A DNA stretch of 6,555 nucleotides, from the NCBI GenBank assembly GCA_012728465.1, contig JAAYFB010000150.1, positions 1 through 6,555 on the forward strand. Reading direction: 5' to 3'. The DNA is from Proteiniphilum sp. (GTDB taxonomy: Bacteria; Bacteroidota; Bacteroidia; Bacteroidales; Dysgonomonadaceae). Positions 1 to 6,555 of this stretch are shown piece after piece (the first letter of the stretch is position 1; the number at the start of each line of letters is the position of its first letter). Under the pieces are notes generated by a model, which saw nothing but the letters and a program-made list of their open reading frames with translations, was not told the origin of the DNA and searched no databases. A program made the translations under genes and the position numbers.

Positions 1-564
1 AATTATCTTGTAAATGAAGAAGGCATCATAATTGCAAAAAGTTTGTCTGCAGAAGCATTGAATGAAATGCTAATGCAGAAATTTGAACCGGAAAATTATC
101 AAGATTATCTGAATAATAAATGGGTCCTTCCAGAGTCAACTTATATTCTAGATAAGGAAAATGAAATAAAATCCCTCAAAGAACTGACAGACATTTTACA
201 AGGGAAGCCATTATATTTGGATTGTTGGGCTACCTGGTGTGCTCCATGTTTTGAAGAGTTCAAACATAATGAAGAACTTAAAAGTTTTTTAAAATCAGAG
301 GGTATCGAAATGGTTTATATTAACTTTGATGATAATATCGACGAAGCAAAATGGCTTAATTCAATAAGAACCAATAATCTGACAGGCTACCATTTACGTG
401 CTAATGAATCATTAATAAGAGATCTTGTAAAAAATGGATTTAATAATCGTTTACCTTCTTATATGATTATTAATAAAGAAGGAGATATTGTTGAAAGTAA
501 TGCTTTTAGACCTAGTGATAAGGAAAAGCTTTATGAACAATTTAAAAGTCTATTGAAAGAGTAA
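1..564 (+). CDS. Tandem thioredoxin-fold (TlpA-like) protein, 5'-truncated by the window edge
   Basis: The frame is open from base 1, giving 187 visible residues ending at TAA 562-564; the true start is outside the window. Internal TTG (43) and ATG (67, 73) codons would cut into conserved sequence, so they are unlikely starts. Visible residues 1-27 (NYLVNEEGIIIAKSL and onward) look like the last strands and helix of one thioredoxin/AhpC-TSA domain. After a linker, residues about 45-187 form a complete second domain: active site WCAPC (Cys80, Cys83; bases 238-249), an acidic residue three after the second Cys (Glu86) as in ResA/TlpA reductases, and the cis-proline at Pro152 (LPSY). An additional Cys75 lies five residues before the active-site Cys. 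Family knowledge points to thiol-disulfide exchange, usually in the periplasm, but the export signal cannot be seen. The permease gene starts one base after the stop. The thioredoxin call is firm; the substrate is unknown. Confidence 0.9.
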   Translation, partial: NYLVNEEGIIIAKSLSAEALNEMLMQKFEPENYQDYLNNKWVLPESTYILDKENEIKSLKELTDILQGKPLYLDCWATWCAPCFEEFKHNEELKSFLKSEGIEMVYINFDDNIDEAKWLNSIRTNNLTGYHLRANESLIRDLVKNGFNNRLPSYMIINKEGDIVESNAFRPSDKEKLYEQFKSLLKE

Positions 565-565
565 A

Positions 566-2950
566 ATGAAACTTCTTAGATCTTCACTCCGTTCATTAAA
601 TAAGTTCCGTCTTTACACTTATGTCAATATACTGGGATTGGCAATGAGCCTGGCATGCATTATCATTATTGCCCGTTATGTGCATCAGGAAACCACGGTG
701 AATCATTTCGCCAAAGATATTGACAGAACTTTCATTTCTTCAATTGAATTTAAGAGTAGTCAACCTATATTTACTGAAATTGAGCATGTTGGAAACACAT
801 TCAACTATAAGGAGATAATGGAAGATCCTTCAATTGAAAGGGTTTCGCATTTCAAGGACATAGAAGATTCTAGGATTGTAATGAAAGAGAATACTTACAT
901 CGTAAATTCTATAGTAGCAGATACCAATTTTATTAAGATATTGCCCTACCCCGTTATATTGGGAACAGCCGAATTTAAGAAGCCCAATGATGTTGTACTT
1001 AAGAAAAATCTGGCAGATAAAATATTCGGCAAAGACAACCCAATTGGAAGTGTAATTACATTTACTCAGGGAGAGCCTCTGCAAATTATTGGTGTTATAG
1101 GAGAACCATCAATCAAAACATCGTTTAATTTCGATTTGCTTGTTAATACCGAACTAAAGGATTATTGGTATCGCTCAGGCCAGGAGCTTGTATTGCTCAA
1201 AAACAAGGCTGCTGCTGAACATATAAACCAAAAACATAGTGAGTTTACTCATGTTCGGACATATAATGACCAAGGTAGGTTTCAGCTCTATCCTTTCAAT
1301 AATTTTTATTTTAATCAAACACATATTCTTTATAAATACGAAAATCCGGTGTTTATAAGAAGTGATTCGCGTAGCCTGAAGGTGTTGTCTATTGTTGCTA
1401 TTTTTCTTTTAATTGTTGGAGTTTTTAACTTTATCAATATTTATCAGGTGGTAGCCATGAAACGAAGCCGTGAGTTGGGAGTTCATAAAATATATGGTGC
1501 CGACTCTTCTCATATATTCATATACATCTATCTTGAGAGTCTGATAATGACAATAGTAGCTCTATTTTTTAGCTGGTGGTTTATTGAGCTTTTTGAAGCA
1601 TTGTTGAACAATAGGCTGGGATTCAAAATAATAGATAACATTCGGTTTAACATCTTTATATCGGGAGCTATTATCTTGTTCTTACCCTTAATAACATCGA
1701 TTTATCCATCTTTAAAATCAATTGATACCAGAGGATTATCAACTGGGTCTCGCAAAATATTTTTATTTATCCAATATATTATAACTTTTGGTCTATTGGT
1801 GATATCTATGTTTTTTGTAAAACAGTTAAGGTTTATGCTTGATGCTGATTTGGGGTATAATACCGAAAACGTAATGATGTGTACACTGATGAGTATGCCA
1901 GTGCTAGACCATTCATCATCTGAGTTAATGGCTGAGTATGCATATAAATTAAGCAACAACCAACAGCTTGTGAAGCAGAAAATGGATAAATCTACTCTCT
2001 TCACTGAGTGGGCTCATGGAGGGCCATTATATAAGTCTGAGGCAAATTACCAAATAAGTCTTGCAGGTAAGGAAGAATACAAACAGGTGGCTGTGGATTT
2101 TATTGATAATCCCAATATGAATATGTTTGATTTTCAGCTTGTGGAGGGACGTCTTTGGGATTCTACCGATGTTTTTTATCAATATAAATGCATCATTAAT
2201 GAATCTGCCATGAAAATGTTTAACATTAAAGATTTTAGTACAGACTACCTGCAATTTCAAACTAGGTTGTGGACATCTTCACGTACTGAGCTTGATATGA
2301 ATATTAACCCCCCATACGAAATAGTGGGTGTTATAAAAGACTTTAACACCAGACATCTTTCAAAATCTACACTACCCATGGTTTTTGTGTTTAACGATCG
2401 TCCAAATCCTTATAGCTATTTAATGGGGCGCTTTATACCCGGAAAAGAGAAGGAAGCTGCCACTTATTTAGAAGGATTGCACAAGGAGATAAATAATAAT
2501 GCAGAATTCAAATATAGTTTGCTGAAAGACAATATTGCCAAGCTTTACGAGAAAGATAAACAGGTGAGCAACGTATACAGCATATTTGCATTGATGGCAA
2601 TTTTTGTCTCTTGCCTGGGTTTATTCGCCCTCTCCCTTTTCGATATTCAACAGAGACATCGTGAAATAGGATTGCGAAAAATAAATGGAGCTACAACAAA
2701 AGATATTATGTATCTGTTGCTGAAAAAGTATTTGTTACTTCTTTTGAGTGCCTTTTTAATATCTATTCCTCTATCCTACTTTGCCATATATAAATACCTG
2801 GAAGGTTTTGCATATAAAGCAACAATCTCGTGGTGGCTTTTTGTTATATCCGGCTTTATTGTAGTTGGTATATCGGTTATTACGATTTCATGGCAAGTAA
2901 GAAAAGCGATGAAGATTAATCCGGTAGAAGCATTTAAACTTATTAAATAA
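566..2950 (+). CDS. FtsX/MacB-family ABC transporter permease
   Basis: This is a 794-residue inner-membrane permease of the MacB/FtsX type, the usual size for the Bacteroidota two-repeat form. Eight membrane helices are visible at about 17-37, 272-293, 317-342, 362-381, 397-417, 669-691, 719-742 and 756-776. Two large extracytoplasmic domains (about 38-271 and 418-668) each contain the family-type strand IIGVI or IVGVIKDF. Cytoplasmic coupling segments after helices 2 and 6 read SRELGVHKIYGA (301-312) and HREIGLRKINGA (698-709), and the C-terminus carries the family motif INPVEAF (784-790). Such permeases pair with a separate ATPase and transmit its motion to the periplasm, for export or signalling; no ATP-binding domain is encoded here. 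ATG 566 follows the upstream stop by one base, indicating close coupling, and there is no clear Shine-Dalgarno. The second periplasmic domain contains exactly two cysteines (439, 542). Family call is secure; the cargo is unknown. Confidence 0.95.
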   Translation: MKLLRSSLRSLNKFRLYTYVNILGLAMSLACIIIIARYVHQETTVNHFAKDIDRTFISSIEFKSSQPIFTEIEHVGNTFNYKEIMEDPSIERVSHFKDIEDSRIVMKENTYIVNSIVADTNFIKILPYPVILGTAEFKKPNDVVLKKNLADKIFGKDNPIGSVITFTQGEPLQIIGVIGEPSIKTSFNFDLLVNTELKDYWYRSGQELVLLKNKAAAEHINQKHSEFTHVRTYNDQGRFQLYPFNNFYFNQTHILYKYENPVFIRSDSRSLKVLSIVAIFLLIVGVFNFINIYQVVAMKRSRELGVHKIYGADSSHIFIYIYLESLIMTIVALFFSWWFIELFEALLNNRLGFKIIDNIRFNIFISGAIILFLPLITSIYPSLKSIDTRGLSTGSRKIFLFIQYIITFGLLVISMFFVKQLRFMLDADLGYNTENVMMCTLMSMPVLDHSSSELMAEYAYKLSNNQQLVKQKMDKSTLFTEWAHGGPLYKSEANYQISLAGKEEYKQVAVDFIDNPNMNMFDFQLVEGRLWDSTDVFYQYKCIINESAMKMFNIKDFSTDYLQFQTRLWTSSRTELDMNINPPYEIVGVIKDFNTRHLSKSTLPMVFVFNDRPNPYSYLMGRFIPGKEKEAATYLEGLHKEINNNAEFKYSLLKDNIAKLYEKDKQVSNVYSIFALMAIFVSCLGLFALSLFDIQQRHREIGLRKINGATTKDIMYLLLKKYLLLLLSAFLISIPLSYFAIYKYLEGFAYKATISWWLFVISGFIVVGISVITISWQVRKAMKINPVEAFKLIK

Positions 2951-2970
2951 TCAATAAACACCTATCCAAA

Positions 2971-3033
2971 ATGAAAACAAAACATTTTTTATTAGTTATA
3001 CTGCTTATAATTGCAGTAGTTAGCCTAAAATCA
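2971..3033 (+). other. Sec (type I) signal peptide of the CGPC thioredoxin protein
   Basis: Residues 1-21 show a Lys-rich start (MKTKH), a hydrophobic core (FLLVILLIIAVV) and a short polar end. Cleavage is most likely at LKS|Q, but the exact site is approximate. There is no cysteine and so no lipobox, so the mature protein should be soluble in the periplasm or sent onward by another route. Confidence 0.8.
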
Positions 3034-5055
3034 CAAACTAAAACTGTAGATCTTCCCGGTGCAGCGTTTGCAAATTCTCAAACCATTGAAATTGCTAAAG
3101 TGATGCTCTCTGACACTGCTACTGTACTTGATATTGATGCATTTTTCAGACCGGGATACTGGATAAAAATTGTATCTGACAGCTACCTGCAGGCAGATGG
3201 TAAGAAATATATGATTCGTAGTAGCGAAGGTATTGAGTTGGATTCATTGTTTTGGATGCCCGAATCTGGTAGAGCTTCATTTTCTCTTACATTTGAGCCC
3301 TTGCCTTTAGAGACAGAGTTTTTTGACTTTATTGAGAGTGATTGTGATGATTGTTTTAAGATTTGGGGAATAGATCTAAATGATCAGTACTCAGACTTAA
3401 CAGAGATACCTGAAGAATATTTAAGAGAACATCAGCCTGAAGATGATTTTAAGATAGACTGGAATAAAGGTGATGCAATTGTAAGTGGTATAATAAATAA
3501 GCATGTTCAGGGTAGTATCGACTGGAATTTGATTTATTTAAATCCGATTACCGGTAATGAAAAGGAGGTAACGTTAGATATTGATGAAAATGGTGCGTTT
3601 AGTGCAAAAATAACTGTAAATAGCCCCACCAATCTATTTTTAAGTTCACGTGCCGGTTACATTCCAATTGTAGTATCGCCGGGAAAAGAGTCTAAGATAT
3701 TTGTAAATCTGCCGGAGAATTATCGCAGTAAAAGCAGATTACTAATGAATGAAGAACCTTATGGAGAAAAGTATCTCTATGCCGGCTATCTTGCGAAGCT
3801 AAATAGTGACTTAGCTAATAAAGATATCACTTACACCAAGCCTCAACAAGATTATATCGATACAGTGGCACAGATGAATGTGAACCAATATAAAGAGTTT
3901 ATGACCGAGAGATACCTCGAAAACGTTTCTGCTAACAATAATTTAAATATTAGTTCACTTGCAAAAAACATCGCAAATTCGGTTGAAACTTTTTTATTAG
4001 TAAATAAACTCAGTTATGCAGATAGTGAACTGTTACAGGCTTATGCTATTAGAAATAAAACTAGCTGGGAAGAGGCTCAAAAGGCTTATGTGGCAGAAAA
4101 GAAATTGACCAATTACAACGATTTTTACAATCTTATACCATATAATGAGATGTATCTGTTGTTGCTTCCAAATCTTTCATATTATGTAAGAAGCGTAAGC
4201 TATGCACGAAAAGAAATGGGTGATGCTTCTGAGATTTTAAGACATTTATCACAACATGAAGATGTGCTGGAAGAAGAGCGTGAAATCATTACTGAATATT
4301 TAGAGTCTCTGGAGCAAAATATGACCCCTGTTGTGAATGAATCTGTAGGAGAGATTGCCAATAAATACAATTCAATTATGGATGAGTATTATAAAAATAA
4401 TATTGGTGCCGGTTACCTTTCTCAAATATGGAATGCTGATGAGGGGGTAATGTTTGATTTGATTAAAGGACAGACAATGAGCAGAGGATTACAAGATTAC
4501 AATCCTCTAACAAAGGAACAGATAGAAGATCTGTCTAATGCACCCGGTGTAATAAGACAAATTATTTTAGAGGAAAATGATCAGCTTCTTGCAAAAATAG
4601 AGGAGAATAAAAAGAAAACAGGATTTACAGTTTTAACTACTCCAACTACTACTGACGAAGAGTTGGTTATTAAGATGTTTGAACCGTTTAAGGGTAAAGT
4701 TATTCTTCTTGATGTGTGGGCTACCTGGTGCGGACCTTGCCGTTCTGCAAACATTGCTATGGAGCCTCTGAAAGCGCAGTTGGCTAATGAAGAAGATTTA
4801 GTATATCTATATCTGGCTGGAGAAAACTCTCCTGAGAATACTTGGAAAAATATGATTGTTGACTTAAAAGGGCATCACTACAGAGTAAACGAGGCTCAAT
4901 GGGACTATTTGAGCAAAACTTTGAATGTAGAGGGAGTTCCTACTTACATTATCATAGACAGAGAAGGAAATCATACTTTCCATTCTGTGGGTTTTCCGGG
5001 AGCTGATACTATGAAGAGGGAGTTAATGAAAGCACTCGAAAAAAGTAATTTATAA
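2971..5055 (+). CDS. Exported multidomain TlpA-like thiol-disulfide oxidoreductase
   Basis: The 694-residue product begins with a Sec signal peptide (1 to about 21). Residues about 28-140 form a beta-rich N-terminal domain (YWIKIVSDSYL, MPESG, FDFIES, FKIWGID) of a kind found in Bacteroidota TlpA-like proteins. Residues about 165-250 look like a second beta-sandwich module resembling the DUF4369-type domains that precede TlpA domains. Residues about 260-548 are mostly helical and I cannot assign them. Residues about 550-694 are the thioredoxin domain: WATWCGPC with Cys587 and Cys590 (bases 4729-4740) and cis-Pro657 (GVPTY). The expected role is thiol-disulfide exchange on periplasmic or surface proteins. 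Two things are odd: the ResA/TlpA-type glutamate after the active site is Ala593, and the N-terminal domain has its own CDDC pair (Cys125, Cys128). The start ATG lies 20 bases after the permease stop with no Shine-Dalgarno, as usual in this phylum. Confidence 0.93.
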   Translation: MKTKHFLLVILLIIAVVSLKSQTKTVDLPGAAFANSQTIEIAKVMLSDTATVLDIDAFFRPGYWIKIVSDSYLQADGKKYMIRSSEGIELDSLFWMPESGRASFSLTFEPLPLETEFFDFIESDCDDCFKIWGIDLNDQYSDLTEIPEEYLREHQPEDDFKIDWNKGDAIVSGIINKHVQGSIDWNLIYLNPITGNEKEVTLDIDENGAFSAKITVNSPTNLFLSSRAGYIPIVVSPGKESKIFVNLPENYRSKSRLLMNEEPYGEKYLYAGYLAKLNSDLANKDITYTKPQQDYIDTVAQMNVNQYKEFMTERYLENVSANNNLNISSLAKNIANSVETFLLVNKLSYADSELLQAYAIRNKTSWEEAQKAYVAEKKLTNYNDFYNLIPYNEMYLLLLPNLSYYVRSVSYARKEMGDASEILRHLSQHEDVLEEEREIITEYLESLEQNMTPVVNESVGEIANKYNSIMDEYYKNNIGAGYLSQIWNADEGVMFDLIKGQTMSRGLQDYNPLTKEQIEDLSNAPGVIRQIILEENDQLLAKIEENKKKTGFTVLTTPTTTDEELVIKMFEPFKGKVILLDVWATWCGPCRSANIAMEPLKAQLANEEDLVYLYLAGENSPENTWKNMIVDLKGHHYRVNEAQWDYLSKTLNVEGVPTYIIIDREGNHTFHSVGFPGADTMKRELMKALEKSNL

Positions 5056-5066
5056 ATTTATTACCT

Positions 5067-5117
5067 ATGAGAACAATATTAAATCTTCTGGTTTTATGCC
5101 TTTTTCTTAATTCCTGT
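5067..5117 (+). other. Lipoprotein (type II) signal peptide with lipobox
   Basis: MRTILNLLVLCLFLNSC has one Arg near the start, a short hydrophobic core, and Leu-Asn-Ser-Cys at the end, with Cys17 (bases 5115-5117) as the predicted lipidated residue. The mature end begins C-N-Q-E-R. It lacks the strongly acidic run described as a surface-export signal in some Bacteroidota, so whether it faces the periplasm or the outside cannot be decided from sequence. Asn at lipobox position -2 is less common than Ala or Ser but acceptable. Confidence 0.8.
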
Positions 5118-6554
5118 AATCAGGAAAGGTCAATTAAACACTCTCCATTCTCGAGTCAAGAAGAACCAAACAGGGGTGAAGTAGCCATAGTGTATGGAAA
5201 AATAAGTAATCTGCAAGTGTATCCTCACATAAAGGAGGTTACACTTACGCTGCCGGACTTCTCAAAGAGTGGAGAAGTGCACGTGTCTCCTATTGACTCA
5301 CTCGGTGAGTTTCGATTTGAAATATATCCAATTGTGACTCGCGAATTTTCTATTACTCCAATTGAAGATAGGCTTTTGATTGCACCGGGTGATACTCTTT
5401 TTATAGAGCATGATTTTGCTGATTTTACTAATACGCAGTTTTCTGGCTCGGCTGCAATTGTAAACTGGCAGATAGCACAATTCAGAAACGATTATCTTGG
5501 GCGCTATAATTTTGATTATGATTTGTCCTATTTAGATTATAAAGATAGGTCTGACAAACAGTTAAATGAATATTTTAAAAAACTAACTGCTTTTCAGAAA
5601 GAGCATAATACTTCAGAGCAGTTTAATACCTGGGCTGAAAAGCAAATACGACTCGACTATTTTAGTGTATTGATTGAATTTCCTTTTCAACATTATATAA
5701 GAACTAAGGAGGAGTTTGTTGAGAAAGATGCGTATTATAGATTCCTTCCTGAACTTGAAAATATAATTAATGAAACTATGATATTATTCAGTTATTTTCG
5801 AGTAATGGAAAGATATAATTTGATGAAGAAGTTTGATTTTAATCCTGTACCTAAAAGTGATATAAAGCTTACTGAGACTGAATCAATTGACTTGCTATCA
5901 TCAGTTTCAAAAAACAATTTTTTCTCCCAATTTGCTGTTGCAACTCAACTTAGTATTGGTCTCAAAGCAAACACTACAGAAATAATAGATGAAAATGAAG
6001 AAAAGATAAACAAAATAATTACTAATCCTTTTCTTCGTAGTGTATTACAAACCGAATACAACAAAGTTAAGGATTACAAAGCAAAGCCAAAAATATTTTC
6101 AGATGCTGTAATGGGTAGAGATATGCTTGAGAAACACGGTGTCGGAGTTCATCCGCAGGACTCTTTCAATATCGTAAAACGGATAATTGATAAACATATA
6201 GGACAAATTCTATTTGTCGATATCTGGGCTCCATGGTGCCCTCCTTGTATCATAGAGATGCCTTACAGCAAAACTCTATCAGATTATTTTTCGAACAAAC
6301 CAGTCACTTTTGTCTATTTGAATATTGGTGGTACTGATGAACAATGGAAAGAAACCATAGATAAGCACGAATTGTCCGGCATACATTTATATTTAACAGG
6401 GAAAGAATGGATAGACGTAATGAATCGTTTCAACGCAAAAAGTATACCTTATTATTTGCTATTCGACAAAGAAGGAGTAATGGTTGATTTTGGTAGTCAT
6501 TTGCGTCCATCTATTCCGGGAACTAAGATTGCAATTGAAAAGTTGTTGGAGTAA
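5067..6554 (+). CDS. TlpA-like thiol-disulfide oxidoreductase, predicted lipoprotein
   Basis: The gene is complete (495 residues, stop TAA at 6552-6554). A short signal sequence ends in a lipobox (LNSC, Cys17), predicting a lipid-anchored envelope protein. Residues about 38-116 form a beta-rich domain (IVYGKI, SLGEFRFEI, LLIAPGDTLFIE) resembling the second beta module of the preceding gene. Residues about 128-345 are mainly helical and unassigned. Residues about 355-495 are a thioredoxin domain with WAPWCPPC (Cys391, Cys394; bases 6237-6248), followed by IIEMP, which keeps the ResA/TlpA-type Glu397 and Pro399, and cis-Pro461 (SIPYY). The family role is reduction or exchange of disulfides on envelope proteins; the substrate is unknown. 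It starts 11 bases after the preceding stop with no Shine-Dalgarno, consistent with the same transcript. The C-terminal segment (LRPS near 479-482) resembles that of the first gene's domain (FRPS), supporting paralogy. Confidence 0.93.
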   Translation: MRTILNLLVLCLFLNSCNQERSIKHSPFSSQEEPNRGEVAIVYGKISNLQVYPHIKEVTLTLPDFSKSGEVHVSPIDSLGEFRFEIYPIVTREFSITPIEDRLLIAPGDTLFIEHDFADFTNTQFSGSAAIVNWQIAQFRNDYLGRYNFDYDLSYLDYKDRSDKQLNEYFKKLTAFQKEHNTSEQFNTWAEKQIRLDYFSVLIEFPFQHYIRTKEEFVEKDAYYRFLPELENIINETMILFSYFRVMERYNLMKKFDFNPVPKSDIKLTETESIDLLSSVSKNNFFSQFAVATQLSIGLKANTTEIIDENEEKINKIITNPFLRSVLQTEYNKVKDYKAKPKIFSDAVMGRDMLEKHGVGVHPQDSFNIVKRIIDKHIGQILFVDIWAPWCPPCIIEMPYSKTLSDYFSNKPVTFVYLNIGGTDEQWKETIDKHELSGIHLYLTGKEWIDVMNRFNAKSIPYYLLFDKEGVMVDFGSHLRPSIPGTKIAIEKLLE

Positions 6555-6555
6555 T

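Noticed and set aside
321..328. TAACTTTG, matching the Bacteroidota -7 promoter pattern
   Set aside because: It lies within coding sequence for a conserved strand (YINFD) and has no TTG at the expected upstream distance.
43..564. TTG at 43 as the start of the first gene
   Set aside because: The same frame is open to base 1 and the upstream residues fit the end of a thioredoxin domain; TTG starts are rare in this type of genome. The gene is treated as 5'-truncated.
830..2961. Minus-strand open frames at 830-1084, 1702-2004, 2027-2260 and 2776-2961
   Set aside because: All lie inside the well-supported permease gene, with no recognisable domain in their translations; they are chance antisense frames.
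2951..2970. Possible terminator, promoter or small peptide gene in the intergenic gaps (2951-2970 and 5056-5066)
   Set aside because: The gaps are 20 and 11 bases, contain no inverted repeat or promoter pattern, and are too short for a gene.
226..4730. A 14-base identical stretch at 226-239 and 4717-4730
   Set aside because: Both copies encode the conserved Trp-Ala-Thr-Trp and the first bases of the active-site Cys codon, so it reflects protein conservation and not a DNA repeat.
5298..5480. Minus-strand 60-residue open frame
   Set aside because: It lies antisense to the lipoprotein gene's N-terminal domain and its translation has no recognisable features.

Overview
The window looks like a piece of a Bacteroidota chromosome, probably order Bacteroidales. 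It is AT-rich, its starts lack Shine-Dalgarno sequences, and it carries three multidomain TlpA-type thioredoxin proteins and one MacB/FtsX-type permease of about 800 residues, all of architectures typical of that phylum. This assignment is inferred from protein style; no rRNA, tRNA or other marker is present.

Layout: four genes lie head to tail on the + strand and fill almost the whole window. (1) Bases 1-564 are the 3' end of a thioredoxin-fold gene cut by the window edge. The visible part holds the tail of one thioredoxin-like domain followed by a complete second one with a WCAPC active site. (2) Bases 566-2950 encode an eight-helix FtsX/MacB-family ABC permease without an ATPase domain. 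(3) Bases 2971-5055 encode an exported 694-residue protein: signal peptide, two beta-rich domains, a long helical region and a C-terminal WCGPC thioredoxin domain. (4) Bases 5067-6554 encode a 495-residue predicted lipoprotein with a beta-rich domain, a helical region and a C-terminal WCPPC thioredoxin domain. Gaps are 1, 20 and 11 bases. This suggests one transcript whose promoter lies upstream of the window; no convincing promoter or terminator is visible inside it.

How they may work together (inference): the two exported proteins with complete N-termini, and probably the first protein, would handle thiols or disulfides in the cell envelope. The permease would be the membrane half of a MacB-like mechanotransmission or export complex whose ATPase is encoded elsewhere. 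The three thioredoxin domains are visibly related to one another but differ in active-site dipeptide, nearby acidic residue and attached domains, so they look like diverged paralogues rather than simple duplicates. I did not find a demonstrably new system. The noteworthy points are the redox-rich gene set around a permease, the tandem thioredoxin architecture of gene 1, and the extra CxxC pair in gene 3.
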